Part shown: one piece after another, positions 27,769 to 37,762 of the stretch
How positions within the stretch are numbered: the stretch's first letter is position 1
Layout of the letters: every line of letters begins with the position of its first letter
IMG/VR virus record: IMGVR_UViG_3300028883_000014
Span: 1 to 46,281 of that record
Direction: 5' to 3' (one strand)
DNA: 46,281 nt
DNA from: a virus
Program-made: the position numbers and the translations under genes
The notes under the pieces: model-generated
Databases searched by the model: none
What the model was told of the DNA's origin: nothing
The model's input: only the letters and a program-made list of their open reading frames with translations

Positions 27769-27948
27769 CTACGAACCACCATCAGGCTGAAGCCCTCGGG
27801 GCAGCGTATCCAGTTTATCGTCAATGGCGCTGTACAAATCATACAATCGCCGGTTCAGTATGTCCAGTTTTTTTTCGGCGTCGGAAAGATCGCCCTGCAA
27901 GGTCATCACATCAGCCAACAAGGTCCGGTATTGCTCCTGCTTGGTCAT
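27769..27948 (-). CDS. Small coiled-coil protein, 59 aa
   Basis: The ATG at 27948 overlaps the stop of the upstream membrane protein (ATGA). The sequence has clear heptad character (YRTLLADVMTLQGDLSDAEK, LDILNRRLYDLYSAIDDKLD) and ends in a flexible Gly/Ser tail. It may pair with the coiled coil of the upstream gene product. No family recognised. Confidence 0.65.
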   Translation of the reverse strand: MTKQEQYRTLLADVMTLQGDLSDAEKKLDILNRRLYDLYSAIDDKLDTLPRGLQPDGGS

Positions 27949-28298
27949 GTCCGCACATTCCCGCCGCTCTGGTACAATCGGTCGATTCGTTCATGCAGGC
28001 CCCGGAATCCAACATCCACAGCAGACTTTATCTCTCGGACATCCTCCTTGATGTCATCATGCCGTTGCTGTTGGCGAACCGACTCCTGTTCCCGTTGTTC
28101 TTTTTCTTCCTTATGCTTCTTTTCACACGCAGCAGCCGTCACGAACTTGGATATGTCCAGCTTACTGTTACCGCCCCCAATACTGAATGTACCGGTAATG
28201 CCACGCTTGATTAGCAGTGAAATCACCCCCACCATCGTTACACCACCCGCTCCAATGCCAATGTCCCGCACAGCCTGACCTAGCACCATATTCACCAT
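27945..28298 (-). CDS. Small membrane protein with cytoplasmic or periplasmic coiled coil, 117 aa
   Basis: An N-terminal Gly-rich hydrophobic segment (residues ~12-31, IGIGAGGVTMVGVISLLIKR) is followed by a strong charged coiled coil (residues ~59-112, KKHKEEKEQREQESVRQQQR, then KEDVREIKSAVDVGF and HERIDRLY). The layout is compatible with an inner-membrane spanin or an XhlA-like lysis protein, although it is far from the lysis cassette at 14.6-15.2 kb. GAGGG precedes the ATG. Confidence 0.6.
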   Translation of the reverse strand: MVNMVLGQAVRDIGIGAGGVTMVGVISLLIKRGITGTFSIGGGNSKLDISKFVTAAACEKKHKEEKEQREQESVRQQQRHDDIKEDVREIKSAVDVGFRGLHERIDRLYQSGGNVRT

Positions 28299-28314
28299 GT
28301 TACACCCTCATCAG

Positions 28315-28737
28315 TTATGATAACAATCGCAATTTCTCTGACGGGCTCAGCCCCGCCAGCATTTCCTCTACCGCCTCCATTATCGTTGCCGGGTCAGCGT
28401 CATTGGTTTCGAGATTACATGATATATCACCGTCCTCGCCCCACAGCGACACTGTCGAAGGATTCCCATATCGCTTACGCTTGTATTCAGATGTGCCCGT
28501 TTGCACATATCGGACATACTTCTCCATGTGACGACGCACGAAGGTTGCCGTTCCATGTAATTTGTCGGTCGTACGACGGCGCAGGCACGCATACCACCCC
28601 ACACTCATAAGCTCTTCGATATCAACCAAGTGACAGGGGATCATCTGGAGCGTCTTCTCGGCACAAAACGCCAGTAACGCTTTATGTTGTTCACTCCAGT
28701 AGGCTAAGTTGTCCGTGCGGCAACGAGTCATTGTCAC
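28315..28737 (-). CDS. Sigma-factor-like protein, region-2-like, 140 aa
   Basis: HLVDIEELMSVGWYACLRRR (residues ~36-55) matches sigma region 2.1-2.2 ('D-x-x-x-L-x-S-x-G-x-x-x-L-x-R-A'). FVRRHMEKYVRYVQTG follows as in region 2.3-2.4, and the C-terminus AVEEMLAGLSPSEKLRLLS looks like the beginning of region 4, then stops. The full helix-turn-helix of region 4 is missing, so it could be a minimal sigma, an anti-host RNA-polymerase factor or a DNA-binding relic. GTG at 28737 makes a GTGA overlap with the previous stop; an ATG at 28731 is an alternative. Confidence 0.55.
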   Translation of the reverse strand: MTMTRCRTDNLAYWSEQHKALLAFCAEKTLQMIPCHLVDIEELMSVGWYACLRRRTTDKLHGTATFVRRHMEKYVRYVQTGTSEYKRKRYGNPSTVSLWGEDGDISCNLETNDADPATIMEAVEEMLAGLSPSEKLRLLS

Positions 28738-29201
28738 GATCCCGCCAAAATAAGAAGAACTGGCGGACGGTTTGGCGGTACATTGACTACAACCAACGTC
28801 CCGGTTACCGTAACCGCCTGCGCAGAGTCTAGAGGCTCATCGGTCACGCTGACATTGACGTAGTGCAGACCAATGTCAATAAGAGCAGGTCCATTGACAC
28901 TGTAGGTTGCTCCATTATCCGTAATGGTCCCTGTATCCACAGTATAGGTCATGCTGTCCCCGTCCGGGTCACAAGCAGAACCGACATAGGTCCAGGGTTG
29001 ACCGACGGTCGTGATGATCCAACCCAGGAACAGGCGCTGACCGGAGATGGGATGAATGGCAATCATATTGGGGTCCACGGTCATCGGGGTGGGGTCCCAG
29101 GAAGGATACTCTTGGGGGCCACAGGGCTCACCGGCAAAGACGGACACAACCGCAAATACTAAAATAGTACAGATTAGTATTAAATTAGTACTTCGTTTCA
29201 T
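28734..29201 (-). CDS. Secreted Ig-like/cadherin-like protein, 155 aa
   Basis: A Sec signal (MKRSTNLILICTILVFAVVS, then VFA) is followed by a beta domain: GSACDPDGDSMTYTVDTG, ATYSVNGPALIDIGLHYVNV and TGTLVVVNVPPNRPPVL. The D-P-D-G-D-x-x-x-Y pattern and Pro-rich end are typical of bacterial Ig/cadherin-like modules. It is the last gene of the fibre/spike run. A virion adhesion or surface-decoration role is likely, but the export signal is unexpected for a virion protein. Confidence 0.7.
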   Translation of the reverse strand: MKRSTNLILICTILVFAVVSVFAGEPCGPQEYPSWDPTPMTVDPNMIAIHPISGQRLFLGWIITTVGQPWTYVGSACDPDGDSMTYTVDTGTITDNGATYSVNGPALIDIGLHYVNVSVTDEPLDSAQAVTVTGTLVVVNVPPNRPPVLLILAGS

Positions 29202-30448
29202 TACAAGGTTCCCTTCAGTTGAGAGTATTTAGAGACAACCTGCCACGCCCGTTGGCGAAGAATAGGATCAATGGAAGTGTCACGCATTGCTCCAGCGAAC
29301 GTTGGGTTCGGCTGGCTCATGTACCAGGGAAGGAAAGCGGGCTCGTTCTTCCATAACGGAGCCCAGTCCTGAAGGTCCTTGGAGATCCAGATAATGGAGG
29401 GTGGACGATTGGTCGTGCCACCACCACTAGCAACAAACTCAAAGGCCCCAATGCTCGCTGGGTCGTTCCATGACGTCCCAATAATGTCTGTGCTAGGCGT
29501 AGCCGTGTCCCCTGCGTGATAGAGGACGCTGTCCGTGTCCTTAACGGAGAAGTCGCCCGTGGCATAGCTCGTGAATGCTGCGGCCCAGTCGGTGGATTCT
29601 GTACCGCCGGGGGAAATATCAACCGCTGTCCCATCCGTTGCATCCCCGTCGTCAGAAGCACAATAAGAAACTACGGTCAACCCATTAAAGTCGTCATCGT
29701 TATTGAAGACCGCGCAGTTGTACGCCCTTAACACACCGTTATTGGTTTCCAACGCGCCATAATAACAGTCCGAAATCGTGCAGTTGTAGATCCACATCTG
29801 GTGCGGCACACTGCAATCTTGACGTACTCCCATGAAGCCGGTATCGCTGCCGCTTTTCCATCCGGTTATGGTGCAATTAGACACAACTACGTCACCATCC
29901 GCGTCCCTGATACCGTAGCCTATCCCGCTGCCGCTACACGTTGCATTGACGATGCACGACGTTATGTAGATTCCTGTCGTTCCCCCACCCAGAGTGCCAT
30001 CTACATTGATACCAATACCGTTTGAAGTAATTGTCATGGACAGTTGCAGGTGGGAGCATGTAACATACGCTTCCTGCAAAGTTAAAGCCGTTCCGTTCGT
30101 GGGGCCAAGGTAGTAAGCATCCTCATCAAATATGCCGGTTTCAGTAGGGAAGTCGTCCTGTGTGATGGTAATTGTGCCAACGGTCCACCCAGCGATAACG
30201 CAGGCCGTGGTATCTACTCCGCCCCCGTTAGTTCTGTTGCAGTGAATAACGATGTCATCACCAGTAAAGTCGATGCCATCCAACGCAGCTTCAGCCGCAA
30301 ACAACGAAGCAAAGGCACAATTCTCTCCACTGGTTGCCGTAGAAGTTCCGTCACCGTCACCATCACTTCCAGTGTCTACATAGTAATTAAGGGTATCAGC
30401 ATGAGCGACTGAACATAGCAGTAACAGGATAACAAGGATGTACTTCAT
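29201..30448 (-). CDS. Right-handed beta-helix spike-like protein with signal peptide, 415 aa
   Basis: The start at 30448 has GGAAGGA upstream. The Sec signal MKYILVILLLLCSVAHA is classical (A-H-A, then Asp). The mature part starts YYVDTGSDGDGDGTST and ENCAFASLFAAEAA, then shows repeated short strands with N-C and C-T motifs (VSNCTITGW, YNCTISDCYYGA, AYNCAVFNND) and ends the helix with IGAFEFVASGGG, the usual cap of beta-helix polysaccharide-binding proteins. A ~60-residue C-terminal module follows (IIWISKDLQDWAPLW, KYSQLKGTL). It is a likely tailspike or depolymerase-like protein; catalytic residues are not evident. Confidence 0.75.
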   Translation of the reverse strand: MKYILVILLLLCSVAHADTLNYYVDTGSDGDGDGTSTATSGENCAFASLFAAEAALDGIDFTGDDIVIHCNRTNGGGVDTTACVIAGWTVGTITITQDDFPTETGIFDEDAYYLGPTNGTALTLQEAYVTCSHLQLSMTITSNGIGINVDGTLGGGTTGIYITSCIVNATCSGSGIGYGIRDADGDVVVSNCTITGWKSGSDTGFMGVRQDCSVPHQMWIYNCTISDCYYGALETNNGVLRAYNCAVFNNDDDFNGLTVVSYCASDDGDATDGTAVDISPGGTESTDWAAAFTSYATGDFSVKDTDSVLYHAGDTATPSTDIIGTSWNDPASIGAFEFVASGGGTTNRPPSIIWISKDLQDWAPLWKNEPAFLPWYMSQPNPTFAGAMRDTSIDPILRQRAWQVVSKYSQLKGTL

Positions 30449-30458
30449 CGGTCCTTCC

Positions 30459-33400
30459 TTAGTCATAGTCATAGTCGCACTGGAATCTGACATACTTGAT
30501 ATCCGCATCCGGCTGAGCGGCCAAAGTGATATAGACACATTTGCCTGACGGAATATTAGGATCGTCGAATGAGGTTATATCCGACAAACCACTGGATGTA
30601 TTCACAGCACCAATCAGATTTGGATCAGCCAGGTCGAACGGGTTGTCGCAGAAGTTCAGGTCCCAGTCCAAGGCATCCTCGCTAGCCGTATCGCAGGCTG
30701 CCTGGAAATGCGTGATCGTCAGTGCCGCTGGCGTGTTCTGGTCTAGGATCAGGTAGTGCGAGTAACTGGAGTAGTAGTAATTCGGGTCAACGATCTGGGC
30801 CTTCCAGTCCTCACTCAGTCCTGCCGCCCGAGCGGGAAGCGTGACGGTGGCCGACGAGAAGTCATGTGCGTTGCTATAAGTATCTCCATCAGCCTCAGCA
30901 AAATCATCAACATCAGCAATCTGGCCTTCCAGTTCACTCTTGGCGTCAATCTCAGCGGTGGTATCGGCCCCCGTGATGGCAATGAGGCCCGTGTAGGAAG
31001 ACACATCAGCCTGGAGCCCACCCCATTCATGCTCGATGGTGCCGGCGTCAAAGAAGGCTGTGGCACTGTCTCCAGTGGCGGCATCCACCGCCGTCAACGC
31101 ACTACCATCGCCTGTGAACGTCGTAGCCTGAACATCCAGGTTGAAGACCACACCAACGTCGGGGTCGTGGGTCATGGTAACGTCCTGGTCATCGCCCAGG
31201 TAGAGGATCTTGCCGTCGCCAAGATAGACGTCGCCAAACTCTGCTGCCGCCGAACCAATATCCGCATTGGAGGCTGCCAGGATCGAGGTAGTAAACGTCG
31301 GAGAAGTGGCAAACGCCAGAACCCCCTCTCCTGTCTCATCATCAATAGCCGTGAGTAGTTCCGATGACAGGTTAACATCAACCGTGCTGCCTCCTGTTAT
31401 CCCCACCAGGCCGCCATAGCCAGATACGTCAGCTTCCAGACCACCGTACTCATGTTCAACAGTACCTGCATCGAAGAAAGCTGTGGCGCTATCACCTGTC
31501 GCTGCATCCACAGCGGTCAGGTTGGCCCCACCCCCGGAAAACTCTGTAGCCGTCAGAGTGCCGCTATTGGGGTCGTATGTCAGATCGCCGTCCGATTCCA
31601 GGGCGGCATCGGTCGCTCCGTCCAAGTCGGCATCGGCCACAAAAACTAACGCATTGGCTTCATCGGTATCCTCATTGTCCGTGACGGTAATGGTTTCGTT
31701 GGTAGCCACACCCCCAGACATGCTGAAGGCCCCCCAGTCATCGTCCGCTGTATGGTTGGGATCCACCGCATCATCGGCTATTGCCGCACTATCCACCACG
31801 TTGGCGTCAATACTCCACGATCCGCTGGATACAGTGATGTCACCATAGTCGGCATCAGCCACATTGTTGGCATCATCTGTCAGACCCAAATAGAGCGTGT
31901 CTGTATACGTTTCGTTGACGTCCGCCGTAATATCCTGACCGGACAACGTCAAGGTGATAGACGCACTCTCTGTAACCGTAACGGCATCGTGGCTGTTCGG
32001 ATCAGCGGCGGCAAACGTCGCCAGCCACACCTCGTTCACGTCAATGTTGATTTCGGTGTCCGGGTCTTCTGCCACGTTGAACTGAACATCATTGAAGTCG
32101 ATGGTGACAATGTCAGCCCCTCCTACCTGGACATCACCCGTCTCAATCGTGGTCACAGTACCAGCAGCACCGGCACCAGCGTCGGCCTTCATGTAGAAGC
32201 CATCAGCATCGGCATCGTAGGCCACAACGTAGTCATCATCAGACGGGAGTGTAGCCAGATCAACGAGATACTTCACCTCATCATCGTCGTACCACGCTAT
32301 CGCTCCATCGTTCCATCCCGTTACTGTATTGTCGTACAACAATTCCCCTGCTGTAGCCGGAGAAACATCCTGATCCAGGAAAACTGTTTGACCCCATCCG
32401 CTGTTCTGGTGGACAACCCAGCATTCCTTGTCCGAATCATAGATACGCATTCCTTCTAGTGGGGTCGAAAAGGCCGCAATCTGGGCTGTCGTGGCTGTTT
32501 GATTGAATTGGATATTCCCTGCCGTCAAGTCGCCGCCGATGGTTCTATTGCTACGAACAACACTGCCGGGAAGAATGATCTGGGACGTAACGACATTATC
32601 GAGTGTAACACCACCAGCTCCGCCCTGAGCTGCACTAACCATCTCGACATAGCAATCCGTGATACAATTGGCATCCAGGATGGTACTGGTGTCGTTGATA
32701 GGCGAAGTATTGACAGTCAGGTGAAGACCGTCCACATCGTTAGGGTCATCACCGAGCCGAACTGCCGTGCCCCCGTCCAAGTTCGTCAATTCAACATTCA
32801 GCACCCCGCCACGGCTTAAGTTATCGATCCACAGACCCCCTGCGTTACACGCTTGGGCAAGAAAATACCCCGAAATCGTTTGAGCCTGCTCAACATGCAC
32901 AGCGGGATTGACATCGACCGTATACATCATTAGGCCATTGAAAAGCACCTCTGCCGAAGGAGACGAGTTGACGTAGACGCCTCCTGCCCCTATTGCCCTG
33001 ATTTGGCCCAAAAGCGCACACTGCTTCACCGCACCTGAGATATCGACGGCATAGGAACTTCCGTCATCGCCGGTCTGCTCTACGTTGAACTGAACTGTTG
33101 CTGAGGACGACCCCGTCTGCTTGAATGCCGTGTCACAGTGGACTCCGTTGATGAAGAAGGTATTCTCATCAGGGCTGTATGGATTATCGTAAGCCAATTC
33201 GACAAAGGTATTGCAGTAGGAGCCAAAAACACTGAAGCGGCACTTCTCTGTGTTGCCGTTTACTTTCAGAAGAGAATCACACTTGTAGCCATAGACATAG
33301 ACATCGTTATAGCCGTTCGCCGGCCCATCAAAGAGAACACCATCGACAGACTCATCGACTCCGTTCACGTCGATCCAGCAGTATTTCAGGGGCTGATCGG

Positions 33401-34007
33401 AATCATTAGTCACATTGACCAGTTCAGTCCCTGTGAACACAGTGGCCTTATTAAGCCTCCCCAAATGGATTGCCTGAATACCAACCAAGTCTAGCGTTTC
33501 GGAAATGATAAATTCGCCTTCTCCATATACTGTCCCATTAGACGCTGCCGCTGCATCTATCGCCGCCTGGATCGCCGTCGTATCGTCCGTAGTGCCGTCG
33601 CCGGTGGCACCATAATCCGTCACGTCGATGAACGGGATGTTGAGTTGGTCCCGAATTGTCCGTCCGTTGGCCGCTGTGGTCGTAGTGCCATCCAGGATAT
33701 CCTGCCAGGAGGCGTGAGGGGTGATACCGGACCAAGTAGTAAGATCGGTGTCCAGGTCCAATGTGACCGTGCCGTCGCCATCATCGGTAACAGAAAGGCC
33801 GGTATCTCCGGCGATGAAGTCCGTCAAGTCGTCCACTGTCTCGATGGAATTGACGTCATTGACATCATCCTCATAAGCATAAAACAGGTGCCCCGCCGAC
33901 CAGCGTGAAGTCATCTCCTGGAGCGGGCCCCGGATACGGTGCAAGCCGTAGAGAGCCGGGCACAGGATCAACAGTACGATTATGATAGTCTTCAGTCGTT
34001 CTTCCAT
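30459..34007 (-). CDS. Large tailspike with pectate-lyase-type N-terminal domain, 1182 aa
   Basis: The N-terminus has a hydrophobic signal or anchor (LKTIIIVLLILCPALYGL). Residues ~128-180 carry the pectate_lyase_3/tailspike motif (IDVTDYGATGDGTTDDTTAI, QAAIDAAAA, FIISETLDLVG), opening a parallel beta-helix that runs to about residue 480. A long Asp/Thr/Val-rich shaft follows, with two near copies of a ~50-residue block (about residues 826-875 and 966-1016; both contain AVDAATGDSATAFFDAGT). The C-terminus has a compact beta domain (LILDQNTPAALTITHFQA, ending IKYVRFQCDYDYD). It should bind and perhaps degrade host surface polysaccharide. GAAGAGA precedes the ATG. Confidence 0.85.
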   Translation of the reverse strand: MEERLKTIIIVLLILCPALYGLHRIRGPLQEMTSRWSAGHLFYAYEDDVNDVNSIETVDDLTDFIAGDTGLSVTDDGDGTVTLDLDTDLTTWSGITPHASWQDILDGTTTTAANGRTIRDQLNIPFIDVTDYGATGDGTTDDTTAIQAAIDAAAASNGTVYGEGEFIISETLDLVGIQAIHLGRLNKATVFTGTELVNVTNDSDQPLKYCWIDVNGVDESVDGVLFDGPANGYNDVYVYGYKCDSLLKVNGNTEKCRFSVFGSYCNTFVELAYDNPYSPDENTFFINGVHCDTAFKQTGSSSATVQFNVEQTGDDGSSYAVDISGAVKQCALLGQIRAIGAGGVYVNSSPSAEVLFNGLMMYTVDVNPAVHVEQAQTISGYFLAQACNAGGLWIDNLSRGGVLNVELTNLDGGTAVRLGDDPNDVDGLHLTVNTSPINDTSTILDANCITDCYVEMVSAAQGGAGGVTLDNVVTSQIILPGSVVRSNRTIGGDLTAGNIQFNQTATTAQIAAFSTPLEGMRIYDSDKECWVVHQNSGWGQTVFLDQDVSPATAGELLYDNTVTGWNDGAIAWYDDDEVKYLVDLATLPSDDDYVVAYDADADGFYMKADAGAGAAGTVTTIETGDVQVGGADIVTIDFNDVQFNVAEDPDTEINIDVNEVWLATFAAADPNSHDAVTVTESASITLTLSGQDITADVNETYTDTLYLGLTDDANNVADADYGDITVSSGSWSIDANVVDSAAIADDAVDPNHTADDDWGAFSMSGGVATNETITVTDNEDTDEANALVFVADADLDGATDAALESDGDLTYDPNSGTLTATEFSGGGANLTAVDAATGDSATAFFDAGTVEHEYGGLEADVSGYGGLVGITGGSTVDVNLSSELLTAIDDETGEGVLAFATSPTFTTSILAASNADIGSAAAEFGDVYLGDGKILYLGDDQDVTMTHDPDVGVVFNLDVQATTFTGDGSALTAVDAATGDSATAFFDAGTIEHEWGGLQADVSSYTGLIAITGADTTAEIDAKSELEGQIADVDDFAEADGDTYSNAHDFSSATVTLPARAAGLSEDWKAQIVDPNYYYSSYSHYLILDQNTPAALTITHFQAACDTASEDALDWDLNFCDNPFDLADPNLIGAVNTSSGLSDITSFDDPNIPSGKCVYITLAAQPDADIKYVRFQCDYDYD

Positions 34008-34009
34008 AT

Positions 34010-37000
34010 CTATCTCTTCACCTTTCGGCGCACGGCGCTAATGGCGTTGTTGTACTCCCTGACTTTCTTGAACCGCTCCTGTTCAAGGCCGCGAATCTGC
34101 TTGATCTTTTCCTGGTCCGACAAAGTCGTATCTCGCATCAACACATCTATGGCTTTCAGGTACCGTCCCACCTCGGTCCGGGCCCGTTGGATCTCCTTGC
34201 CAAGAATCAAGTCTGGATGTTTATTCATCAGCGCCTGGGAAGATTTCAAATCGCCCTGAGTAACGAAGGATCTCCACGACTGATACCATTTCGTTATCTC
34301 ATCGGCGTTGGTATAGAAATCTTGGAACGACTGCGCCGCCCCCCCCTCTGGCGGCCGGGCTATAACACCACGCAACAACGGCTTGTCCGCCAGATCGTCC
34401 GGCATCTTGAAGGGAATCCTCTTGCCCTGTGCCCGTTGAATCTGCTCCAGAAGATAGTCAGTGGCGTTGGTAGCATACCGTCCCGAACCCCCAAAGTAAC
34501 TGCGGATCAGGTGGTCTATTTTGGATGGACTGTAACCGAAGAACTTACCCAGCGCTTTGGATGTCTCCGATGTGTAACGACCATACTGCAATTCCGGGAT
34601 AAGATCCTTTTTGCTCTCCGGCACCACGCTCCGGTCAAGAAAAAAGTTTTTGTCCACAGCATTTTCCAATGGACCCTTCACTGCCGTCGGCAAAAGACCG
34701 CCAGCAGGATCTCCAGATACAGGACTGACCGACTCAAACATCGTCTTAGCGAGGTCATCAAATGCCTTGGGATTGCGCGTGTCCGCGTACTCCATGAACC
34801 GTTCAGGCATGGTAGAGAATATCTGGCCATAGCCAAATACCTTAGGTATCAATAACCACGTCCCGTCAACCTTAACGGGATAAAACATATCACGCTGCCA
34901 GCGGGGCAACTCGAAATAGGTTGGGTCCTTGCGGTTGCGCAGGTACAGCGCAATAGAGGGCAGCGTCATTGTTGCCAGCCCCTTAATCAAGAAGCCAACA
35001 GGATCGTTCTTGGCCGCACGCAATGCTCGATCCGTTCCCTGGATACCCGCATTGAAGAAAGCAACAGCGCTGTTGACGTTTTTCATCCTACTTCCGCGAC
35101 GAGCAAAATCAGTGGTCGCTTCTCGCGAAGTATATGCCGCTTCCACATCCGCTTGGCCCGCCTTTTCGGCCCGCTGAAAGGCCCCGACTCGTGTCGCCCG
35201 CTCCATGAACTGCGACAGATCCTCTGCTGACGTAATGATATTCAGCTTCGATAGCATTTTAAGACCAACAGGACGGGTCAATTCCTTAACAGCCTTCTTC
35301 AACCCAGGCCGCGTCAGCTCCACAAAACCTGAATAGGCACCCCCTGACCGCAGCCATGCATAGTACGACTCTTTATCGCCCAGCATGTCCGCAATGGCCT
35401 TACCCGAATCCACGAATGGGACGAAGCCTATATTGGTATTCATCAGCGCCGACCACTGGTCACGATAGGGATTCTTGGCAATGAACTCCGGCGTAATCGT
35501 AGCCCCCGTTCGCAGTGTATGGGAAGGAATACCCAGCAACCGCGCCACCCAATGAGCCTCCTCGTCCGACAACGACGTCATGGCATCGTGAAGATTTTTG
35601 GATACCTCGATATACTTCCTTTTGCCATCATCATAATACTCGACAACACGGCCCTTGGGAGCAAATTGTGACGGCCTCCATATAGTCGATGGCTCTGGAG
35701 CTATCTCAGAAATCACTCGCTCAGTCTGTGTAACAACCCGAGTCGCCGTTTCGGTCGGAGTTTCTGTCTGGGCACCCGAAGACCGCAACTTGCGAACATA
35801 GTTGCCCGCCTCCCCCTCCGTCATGCCTCTGTGTATCAACGCCTCCTTAACCACCGTTTCCAACTTCTTCATAGGCCCGCTGGAACTTGCCCCGGCTGCT
35901 ACCGATGCCCGTATTTCCTGGACAACAGGAACAGCCTTCTCTACAAATGTCCGCTGGGATGTCTTGATCTCAGATGGGTCAACACGAATGGGACGCATCA
36001 CCGTCTTAACAGGGTTAATCTCATCTGGGAATACATCAGCCAAATTCCCTATGGAACGAGCCACGCGGTTTCGGTTCGCCACGGCCAAGACCCGATAGGT
36101 GTTCTTGATATCCGATTCCGTGGAATTCGCTATCGCCCGCTCCGACCCCTTGATCTTTCTGATAGGAGCTTTGGCTTTCGTGAACGGGCCTCGGCTCGCT
36201 GCTGATTCAGCGGATTCCTCCCCCAAGATTCTATCGAACGGCGTGTAATGCGGATTCGCCCGGACAATGTCCTGATATTGCTTCTCACTGAGATTCCCAG
36301 AATCTACCAGTGTATGCAAAATGCGATTGCGATATGCCGTCTTGCGATCTACCACGTCGTCAAGAACTGCGGTTTTATCCCCATATTTCTGTGTTATCCG
36401 TGTCACATCGTTTTGTGCCGCCTTCACCTGTTCCTTGGTGACGATATTCTCTTTAGCCTCAGGATAAGGTTTTCTCTGGAGGTCGTTTATTGTCCGCTTC
36501 GCATTAGCATAATCGTCCAAGTCCTTAACGCGCACTTTAGCAACAGGTTCTATCGCTGATACCGCCGCATCATAATCGCGAAGAATCGGTAGCAATCCTT
36601 CCCCATTAGGACGTACCTGTCCACTGGGGTGATACGAGAATGTCTGGTTTTCCAAGGCCGCTTTTGCAGCCCCCTCAACGCCCAGATATACACGAGACAA
36701 GATCCGAGGGTCTTCTCCCGGTTGCAGAGGAATGCCAAGTTCTCTCGCCCGACTTCCGATGTTTTCTATAGACTTGAAACGATTCACCAGAGACTGATAT
36801 GCCCCCTCAGCCGCTTGCCTTACGCGGCCCTGCTGTGGGGCGGCCGGACGAGATGGAGCGGGAGCGGATCTAGGTGTCGCAGTCTGTTCTCCCGCCGTTC
36901 CCCAACCGGCATATTTCTGCATTACCCGTTCCCACTCAGCACCCCCCGCTTGCTTGGCAGCACGGATTTCCCGCAAGGATTGCTGACGACTCCAAGTCCG

Positions 37001-37762
37001 GAATTCTGACGGGCTCATTTTTGAGCCTTCCGGTGGGGTCCATTGCGCCATCGCACGCGGGGAATTTGCCCCACGTATAAATTTCCCCAACTGCTGCAAT
37101 CCCACCTCTCCCGCACCGAATAGCGTTCCTACGCCAGCCTCAAAATGAATTCCTTCCCAATCAAACGGTTCTCCCGCCACCACCTTGCGCACCGCCTGAT
37201 TTCCAGCCTCCCTGCCCCCGAACGTAAGACCAGCGCCTAAGATAGTCTTCAACGCACTCGCCACAGGAAGCCGACCAGTAACGGGACCGACTAACTTTCC
37301 CGCCGTGTTTAGCTCGGTGATAAATCTACCACTCTGGGCTGCGCCCTGTTCGCGCGGTGTCGGGGTGAACCCAGTCGCCCTATTAACCACATCCGACAGG
37401 GATTCATCTCCCGTGACCGCATGAGTGACGATATCAGGAATACCTAGCGCCAATCCACTAGCCGCTTCCGCGCCATAATACGCTCCCGCCCGGCCTAGCT
37501 CACGCAACGGCTGTGTTCCCCGCTTAGGAGGTCCATATATGGGCGGCTCAAAAAGACCCGTACGCTGCCGTATCCATTGGGCGACATCGGCCAACGGACC
37601 AGCAGGCTTTCCACGCACCAGTTCCGCCGATCGATTTGGCTGACTATCTGCCGGAACAGACTTTGTACTTTTCGGAGTATACCCGGAAAAGTAGTCTACG
37701 TCGTTCGGATCACTAGGCGACGGATCGCTTTTGTAATTCGCAAAATAGTCGCGCTCAGCCAT
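34010..37762 (-). CDS. Giant internal virion protein, LPD38-like, 1250 aa
   Basis: The N-terminus repeats short aromatic motifs (DYFANYKSDPSPSDP, VDYFSGYTPK), like virion-targeting peptides of phage internal proteins. The middle is mostly helical. Near residues 885-980 the block ARRGSRMKNVNSAVAFFNAG, GTDRALRAAKNDPVGFLIKG, LYLRNRKDPTYFELPRWQR and WLLIPKVFGYGQIFSTMPER matches the layout of the large polyvalent protein-associated domain 38, found in huge podovirus ejection proteins. It is likely packed in the capsid and injected with DNA to cross the envelope. It ends with a basic coiled coil. TAATG overlaps the previous stop. Confidence 0.8.
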   Translation of the reverse strand: MAERDYFANYKSDPSPSDPNDVDYFSGYTPKSTKSVPADSQPNRSAELVRGKPAGPLADVAQWIRQRTGLFEPPIYGPPKRGTQPLRELGRAGAYYGAEAASGLALGIPDIVTHAVTGDESLSDVVNRATGFTPTPREQGAAQSGRFITELNTAGKLVGPVTGRLPVASALKTILGAGLTFGGREAGNQAVRKVVAGEPFDWEGIHFEAGVGTLFGAGEVGLQQLGKFIRGANSPRAMAQWTPPEGSKMSPSEFRTWSRQQSLREIRAAKQAGGAEWERVMQKYAGWGTAGEQTATPRSAPAPSRPAAPQQGRVRQAAEGAYQSLVNRFKSIENIGSRARELGIPLQPGEDPRILSRVYLGVEGAAKAALENQTFSYHPSGQVRPNGEGLLPILRDYDAAVSAIEPVAKVRVKDLDDYANAKRTINDLQRKPYPEAKENIVTKEQVKAAQNDVTRITQKYGDKTAVLDDVVDRKTAYRNRILHTLVDSGNLSEKQYQDIVRANPHYTPFDRILGEESAESAASRGPFTKAKAPIRKIKGSERAIANSTESDIKNTYRVLAVANRNRVARSIGNLADVFPDEINPVKTVMRPIRVDPSEIKTSQRTFVEKAVPVVQEIRASVAAGASSSGPMKKLETVVKEALIHRGMTEGEAGNYVRKLRSSGAQTETPTETATRVVTQTERVISEIAPEPSTIWRPSQFAPKGRVVEYYDDGKRKYIEVSKNLHDAMTSLSDEEAHWVARLLGIPSHTLRTGATITPEFIAKNPYRDQWSALMNTNIGFVPFVDSGKAIADMLGDKESYYAWLRSGGAYSGFVELTRPGLKKAVKELTRPVGLKMLSKLNIITSAEDLSQFMERATRVGAFQRAEKAGQADVEAAYTSREATTDFARRGSRMKNVNSAVAFFNAGIQGTDRALRAAKNDPVGFLIKGLATMTLPSIALYLRNRKDPTYFELPRWQRDMFYPVKVDGTWLLIPKVFGYGQIFSTMPERFMEYADTRNPKAFDDLAKTMFESVSPVSGDPAGGLLPTAVKGPLENAVDKNFFLDRSVVPESKKDLIPELQYGRYTSETSKALGKFFGYSPSKIDHLIRSYFGGSGRYATNATDYLLEQIQRAQGKRIPFKMPDDLADKPLLRGVIARPPEGGAAQSFQDFYTNADEITKWYQSWRSFVTQGDLKSSQALMNKHPDLILGKEIQRARTEVGRYLKAIDVLMRDTTLSDQEKIKQIRGLEQERFKKVREYNNAISAVRRKVKR

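Noticed and set aside
31752-32459. 235-aa plus-strand frame opposite the tailspike
   Set aside because: Antisense shadow of the Asp/Val-rich tailspike; the composition is that expected from the reverse complement.
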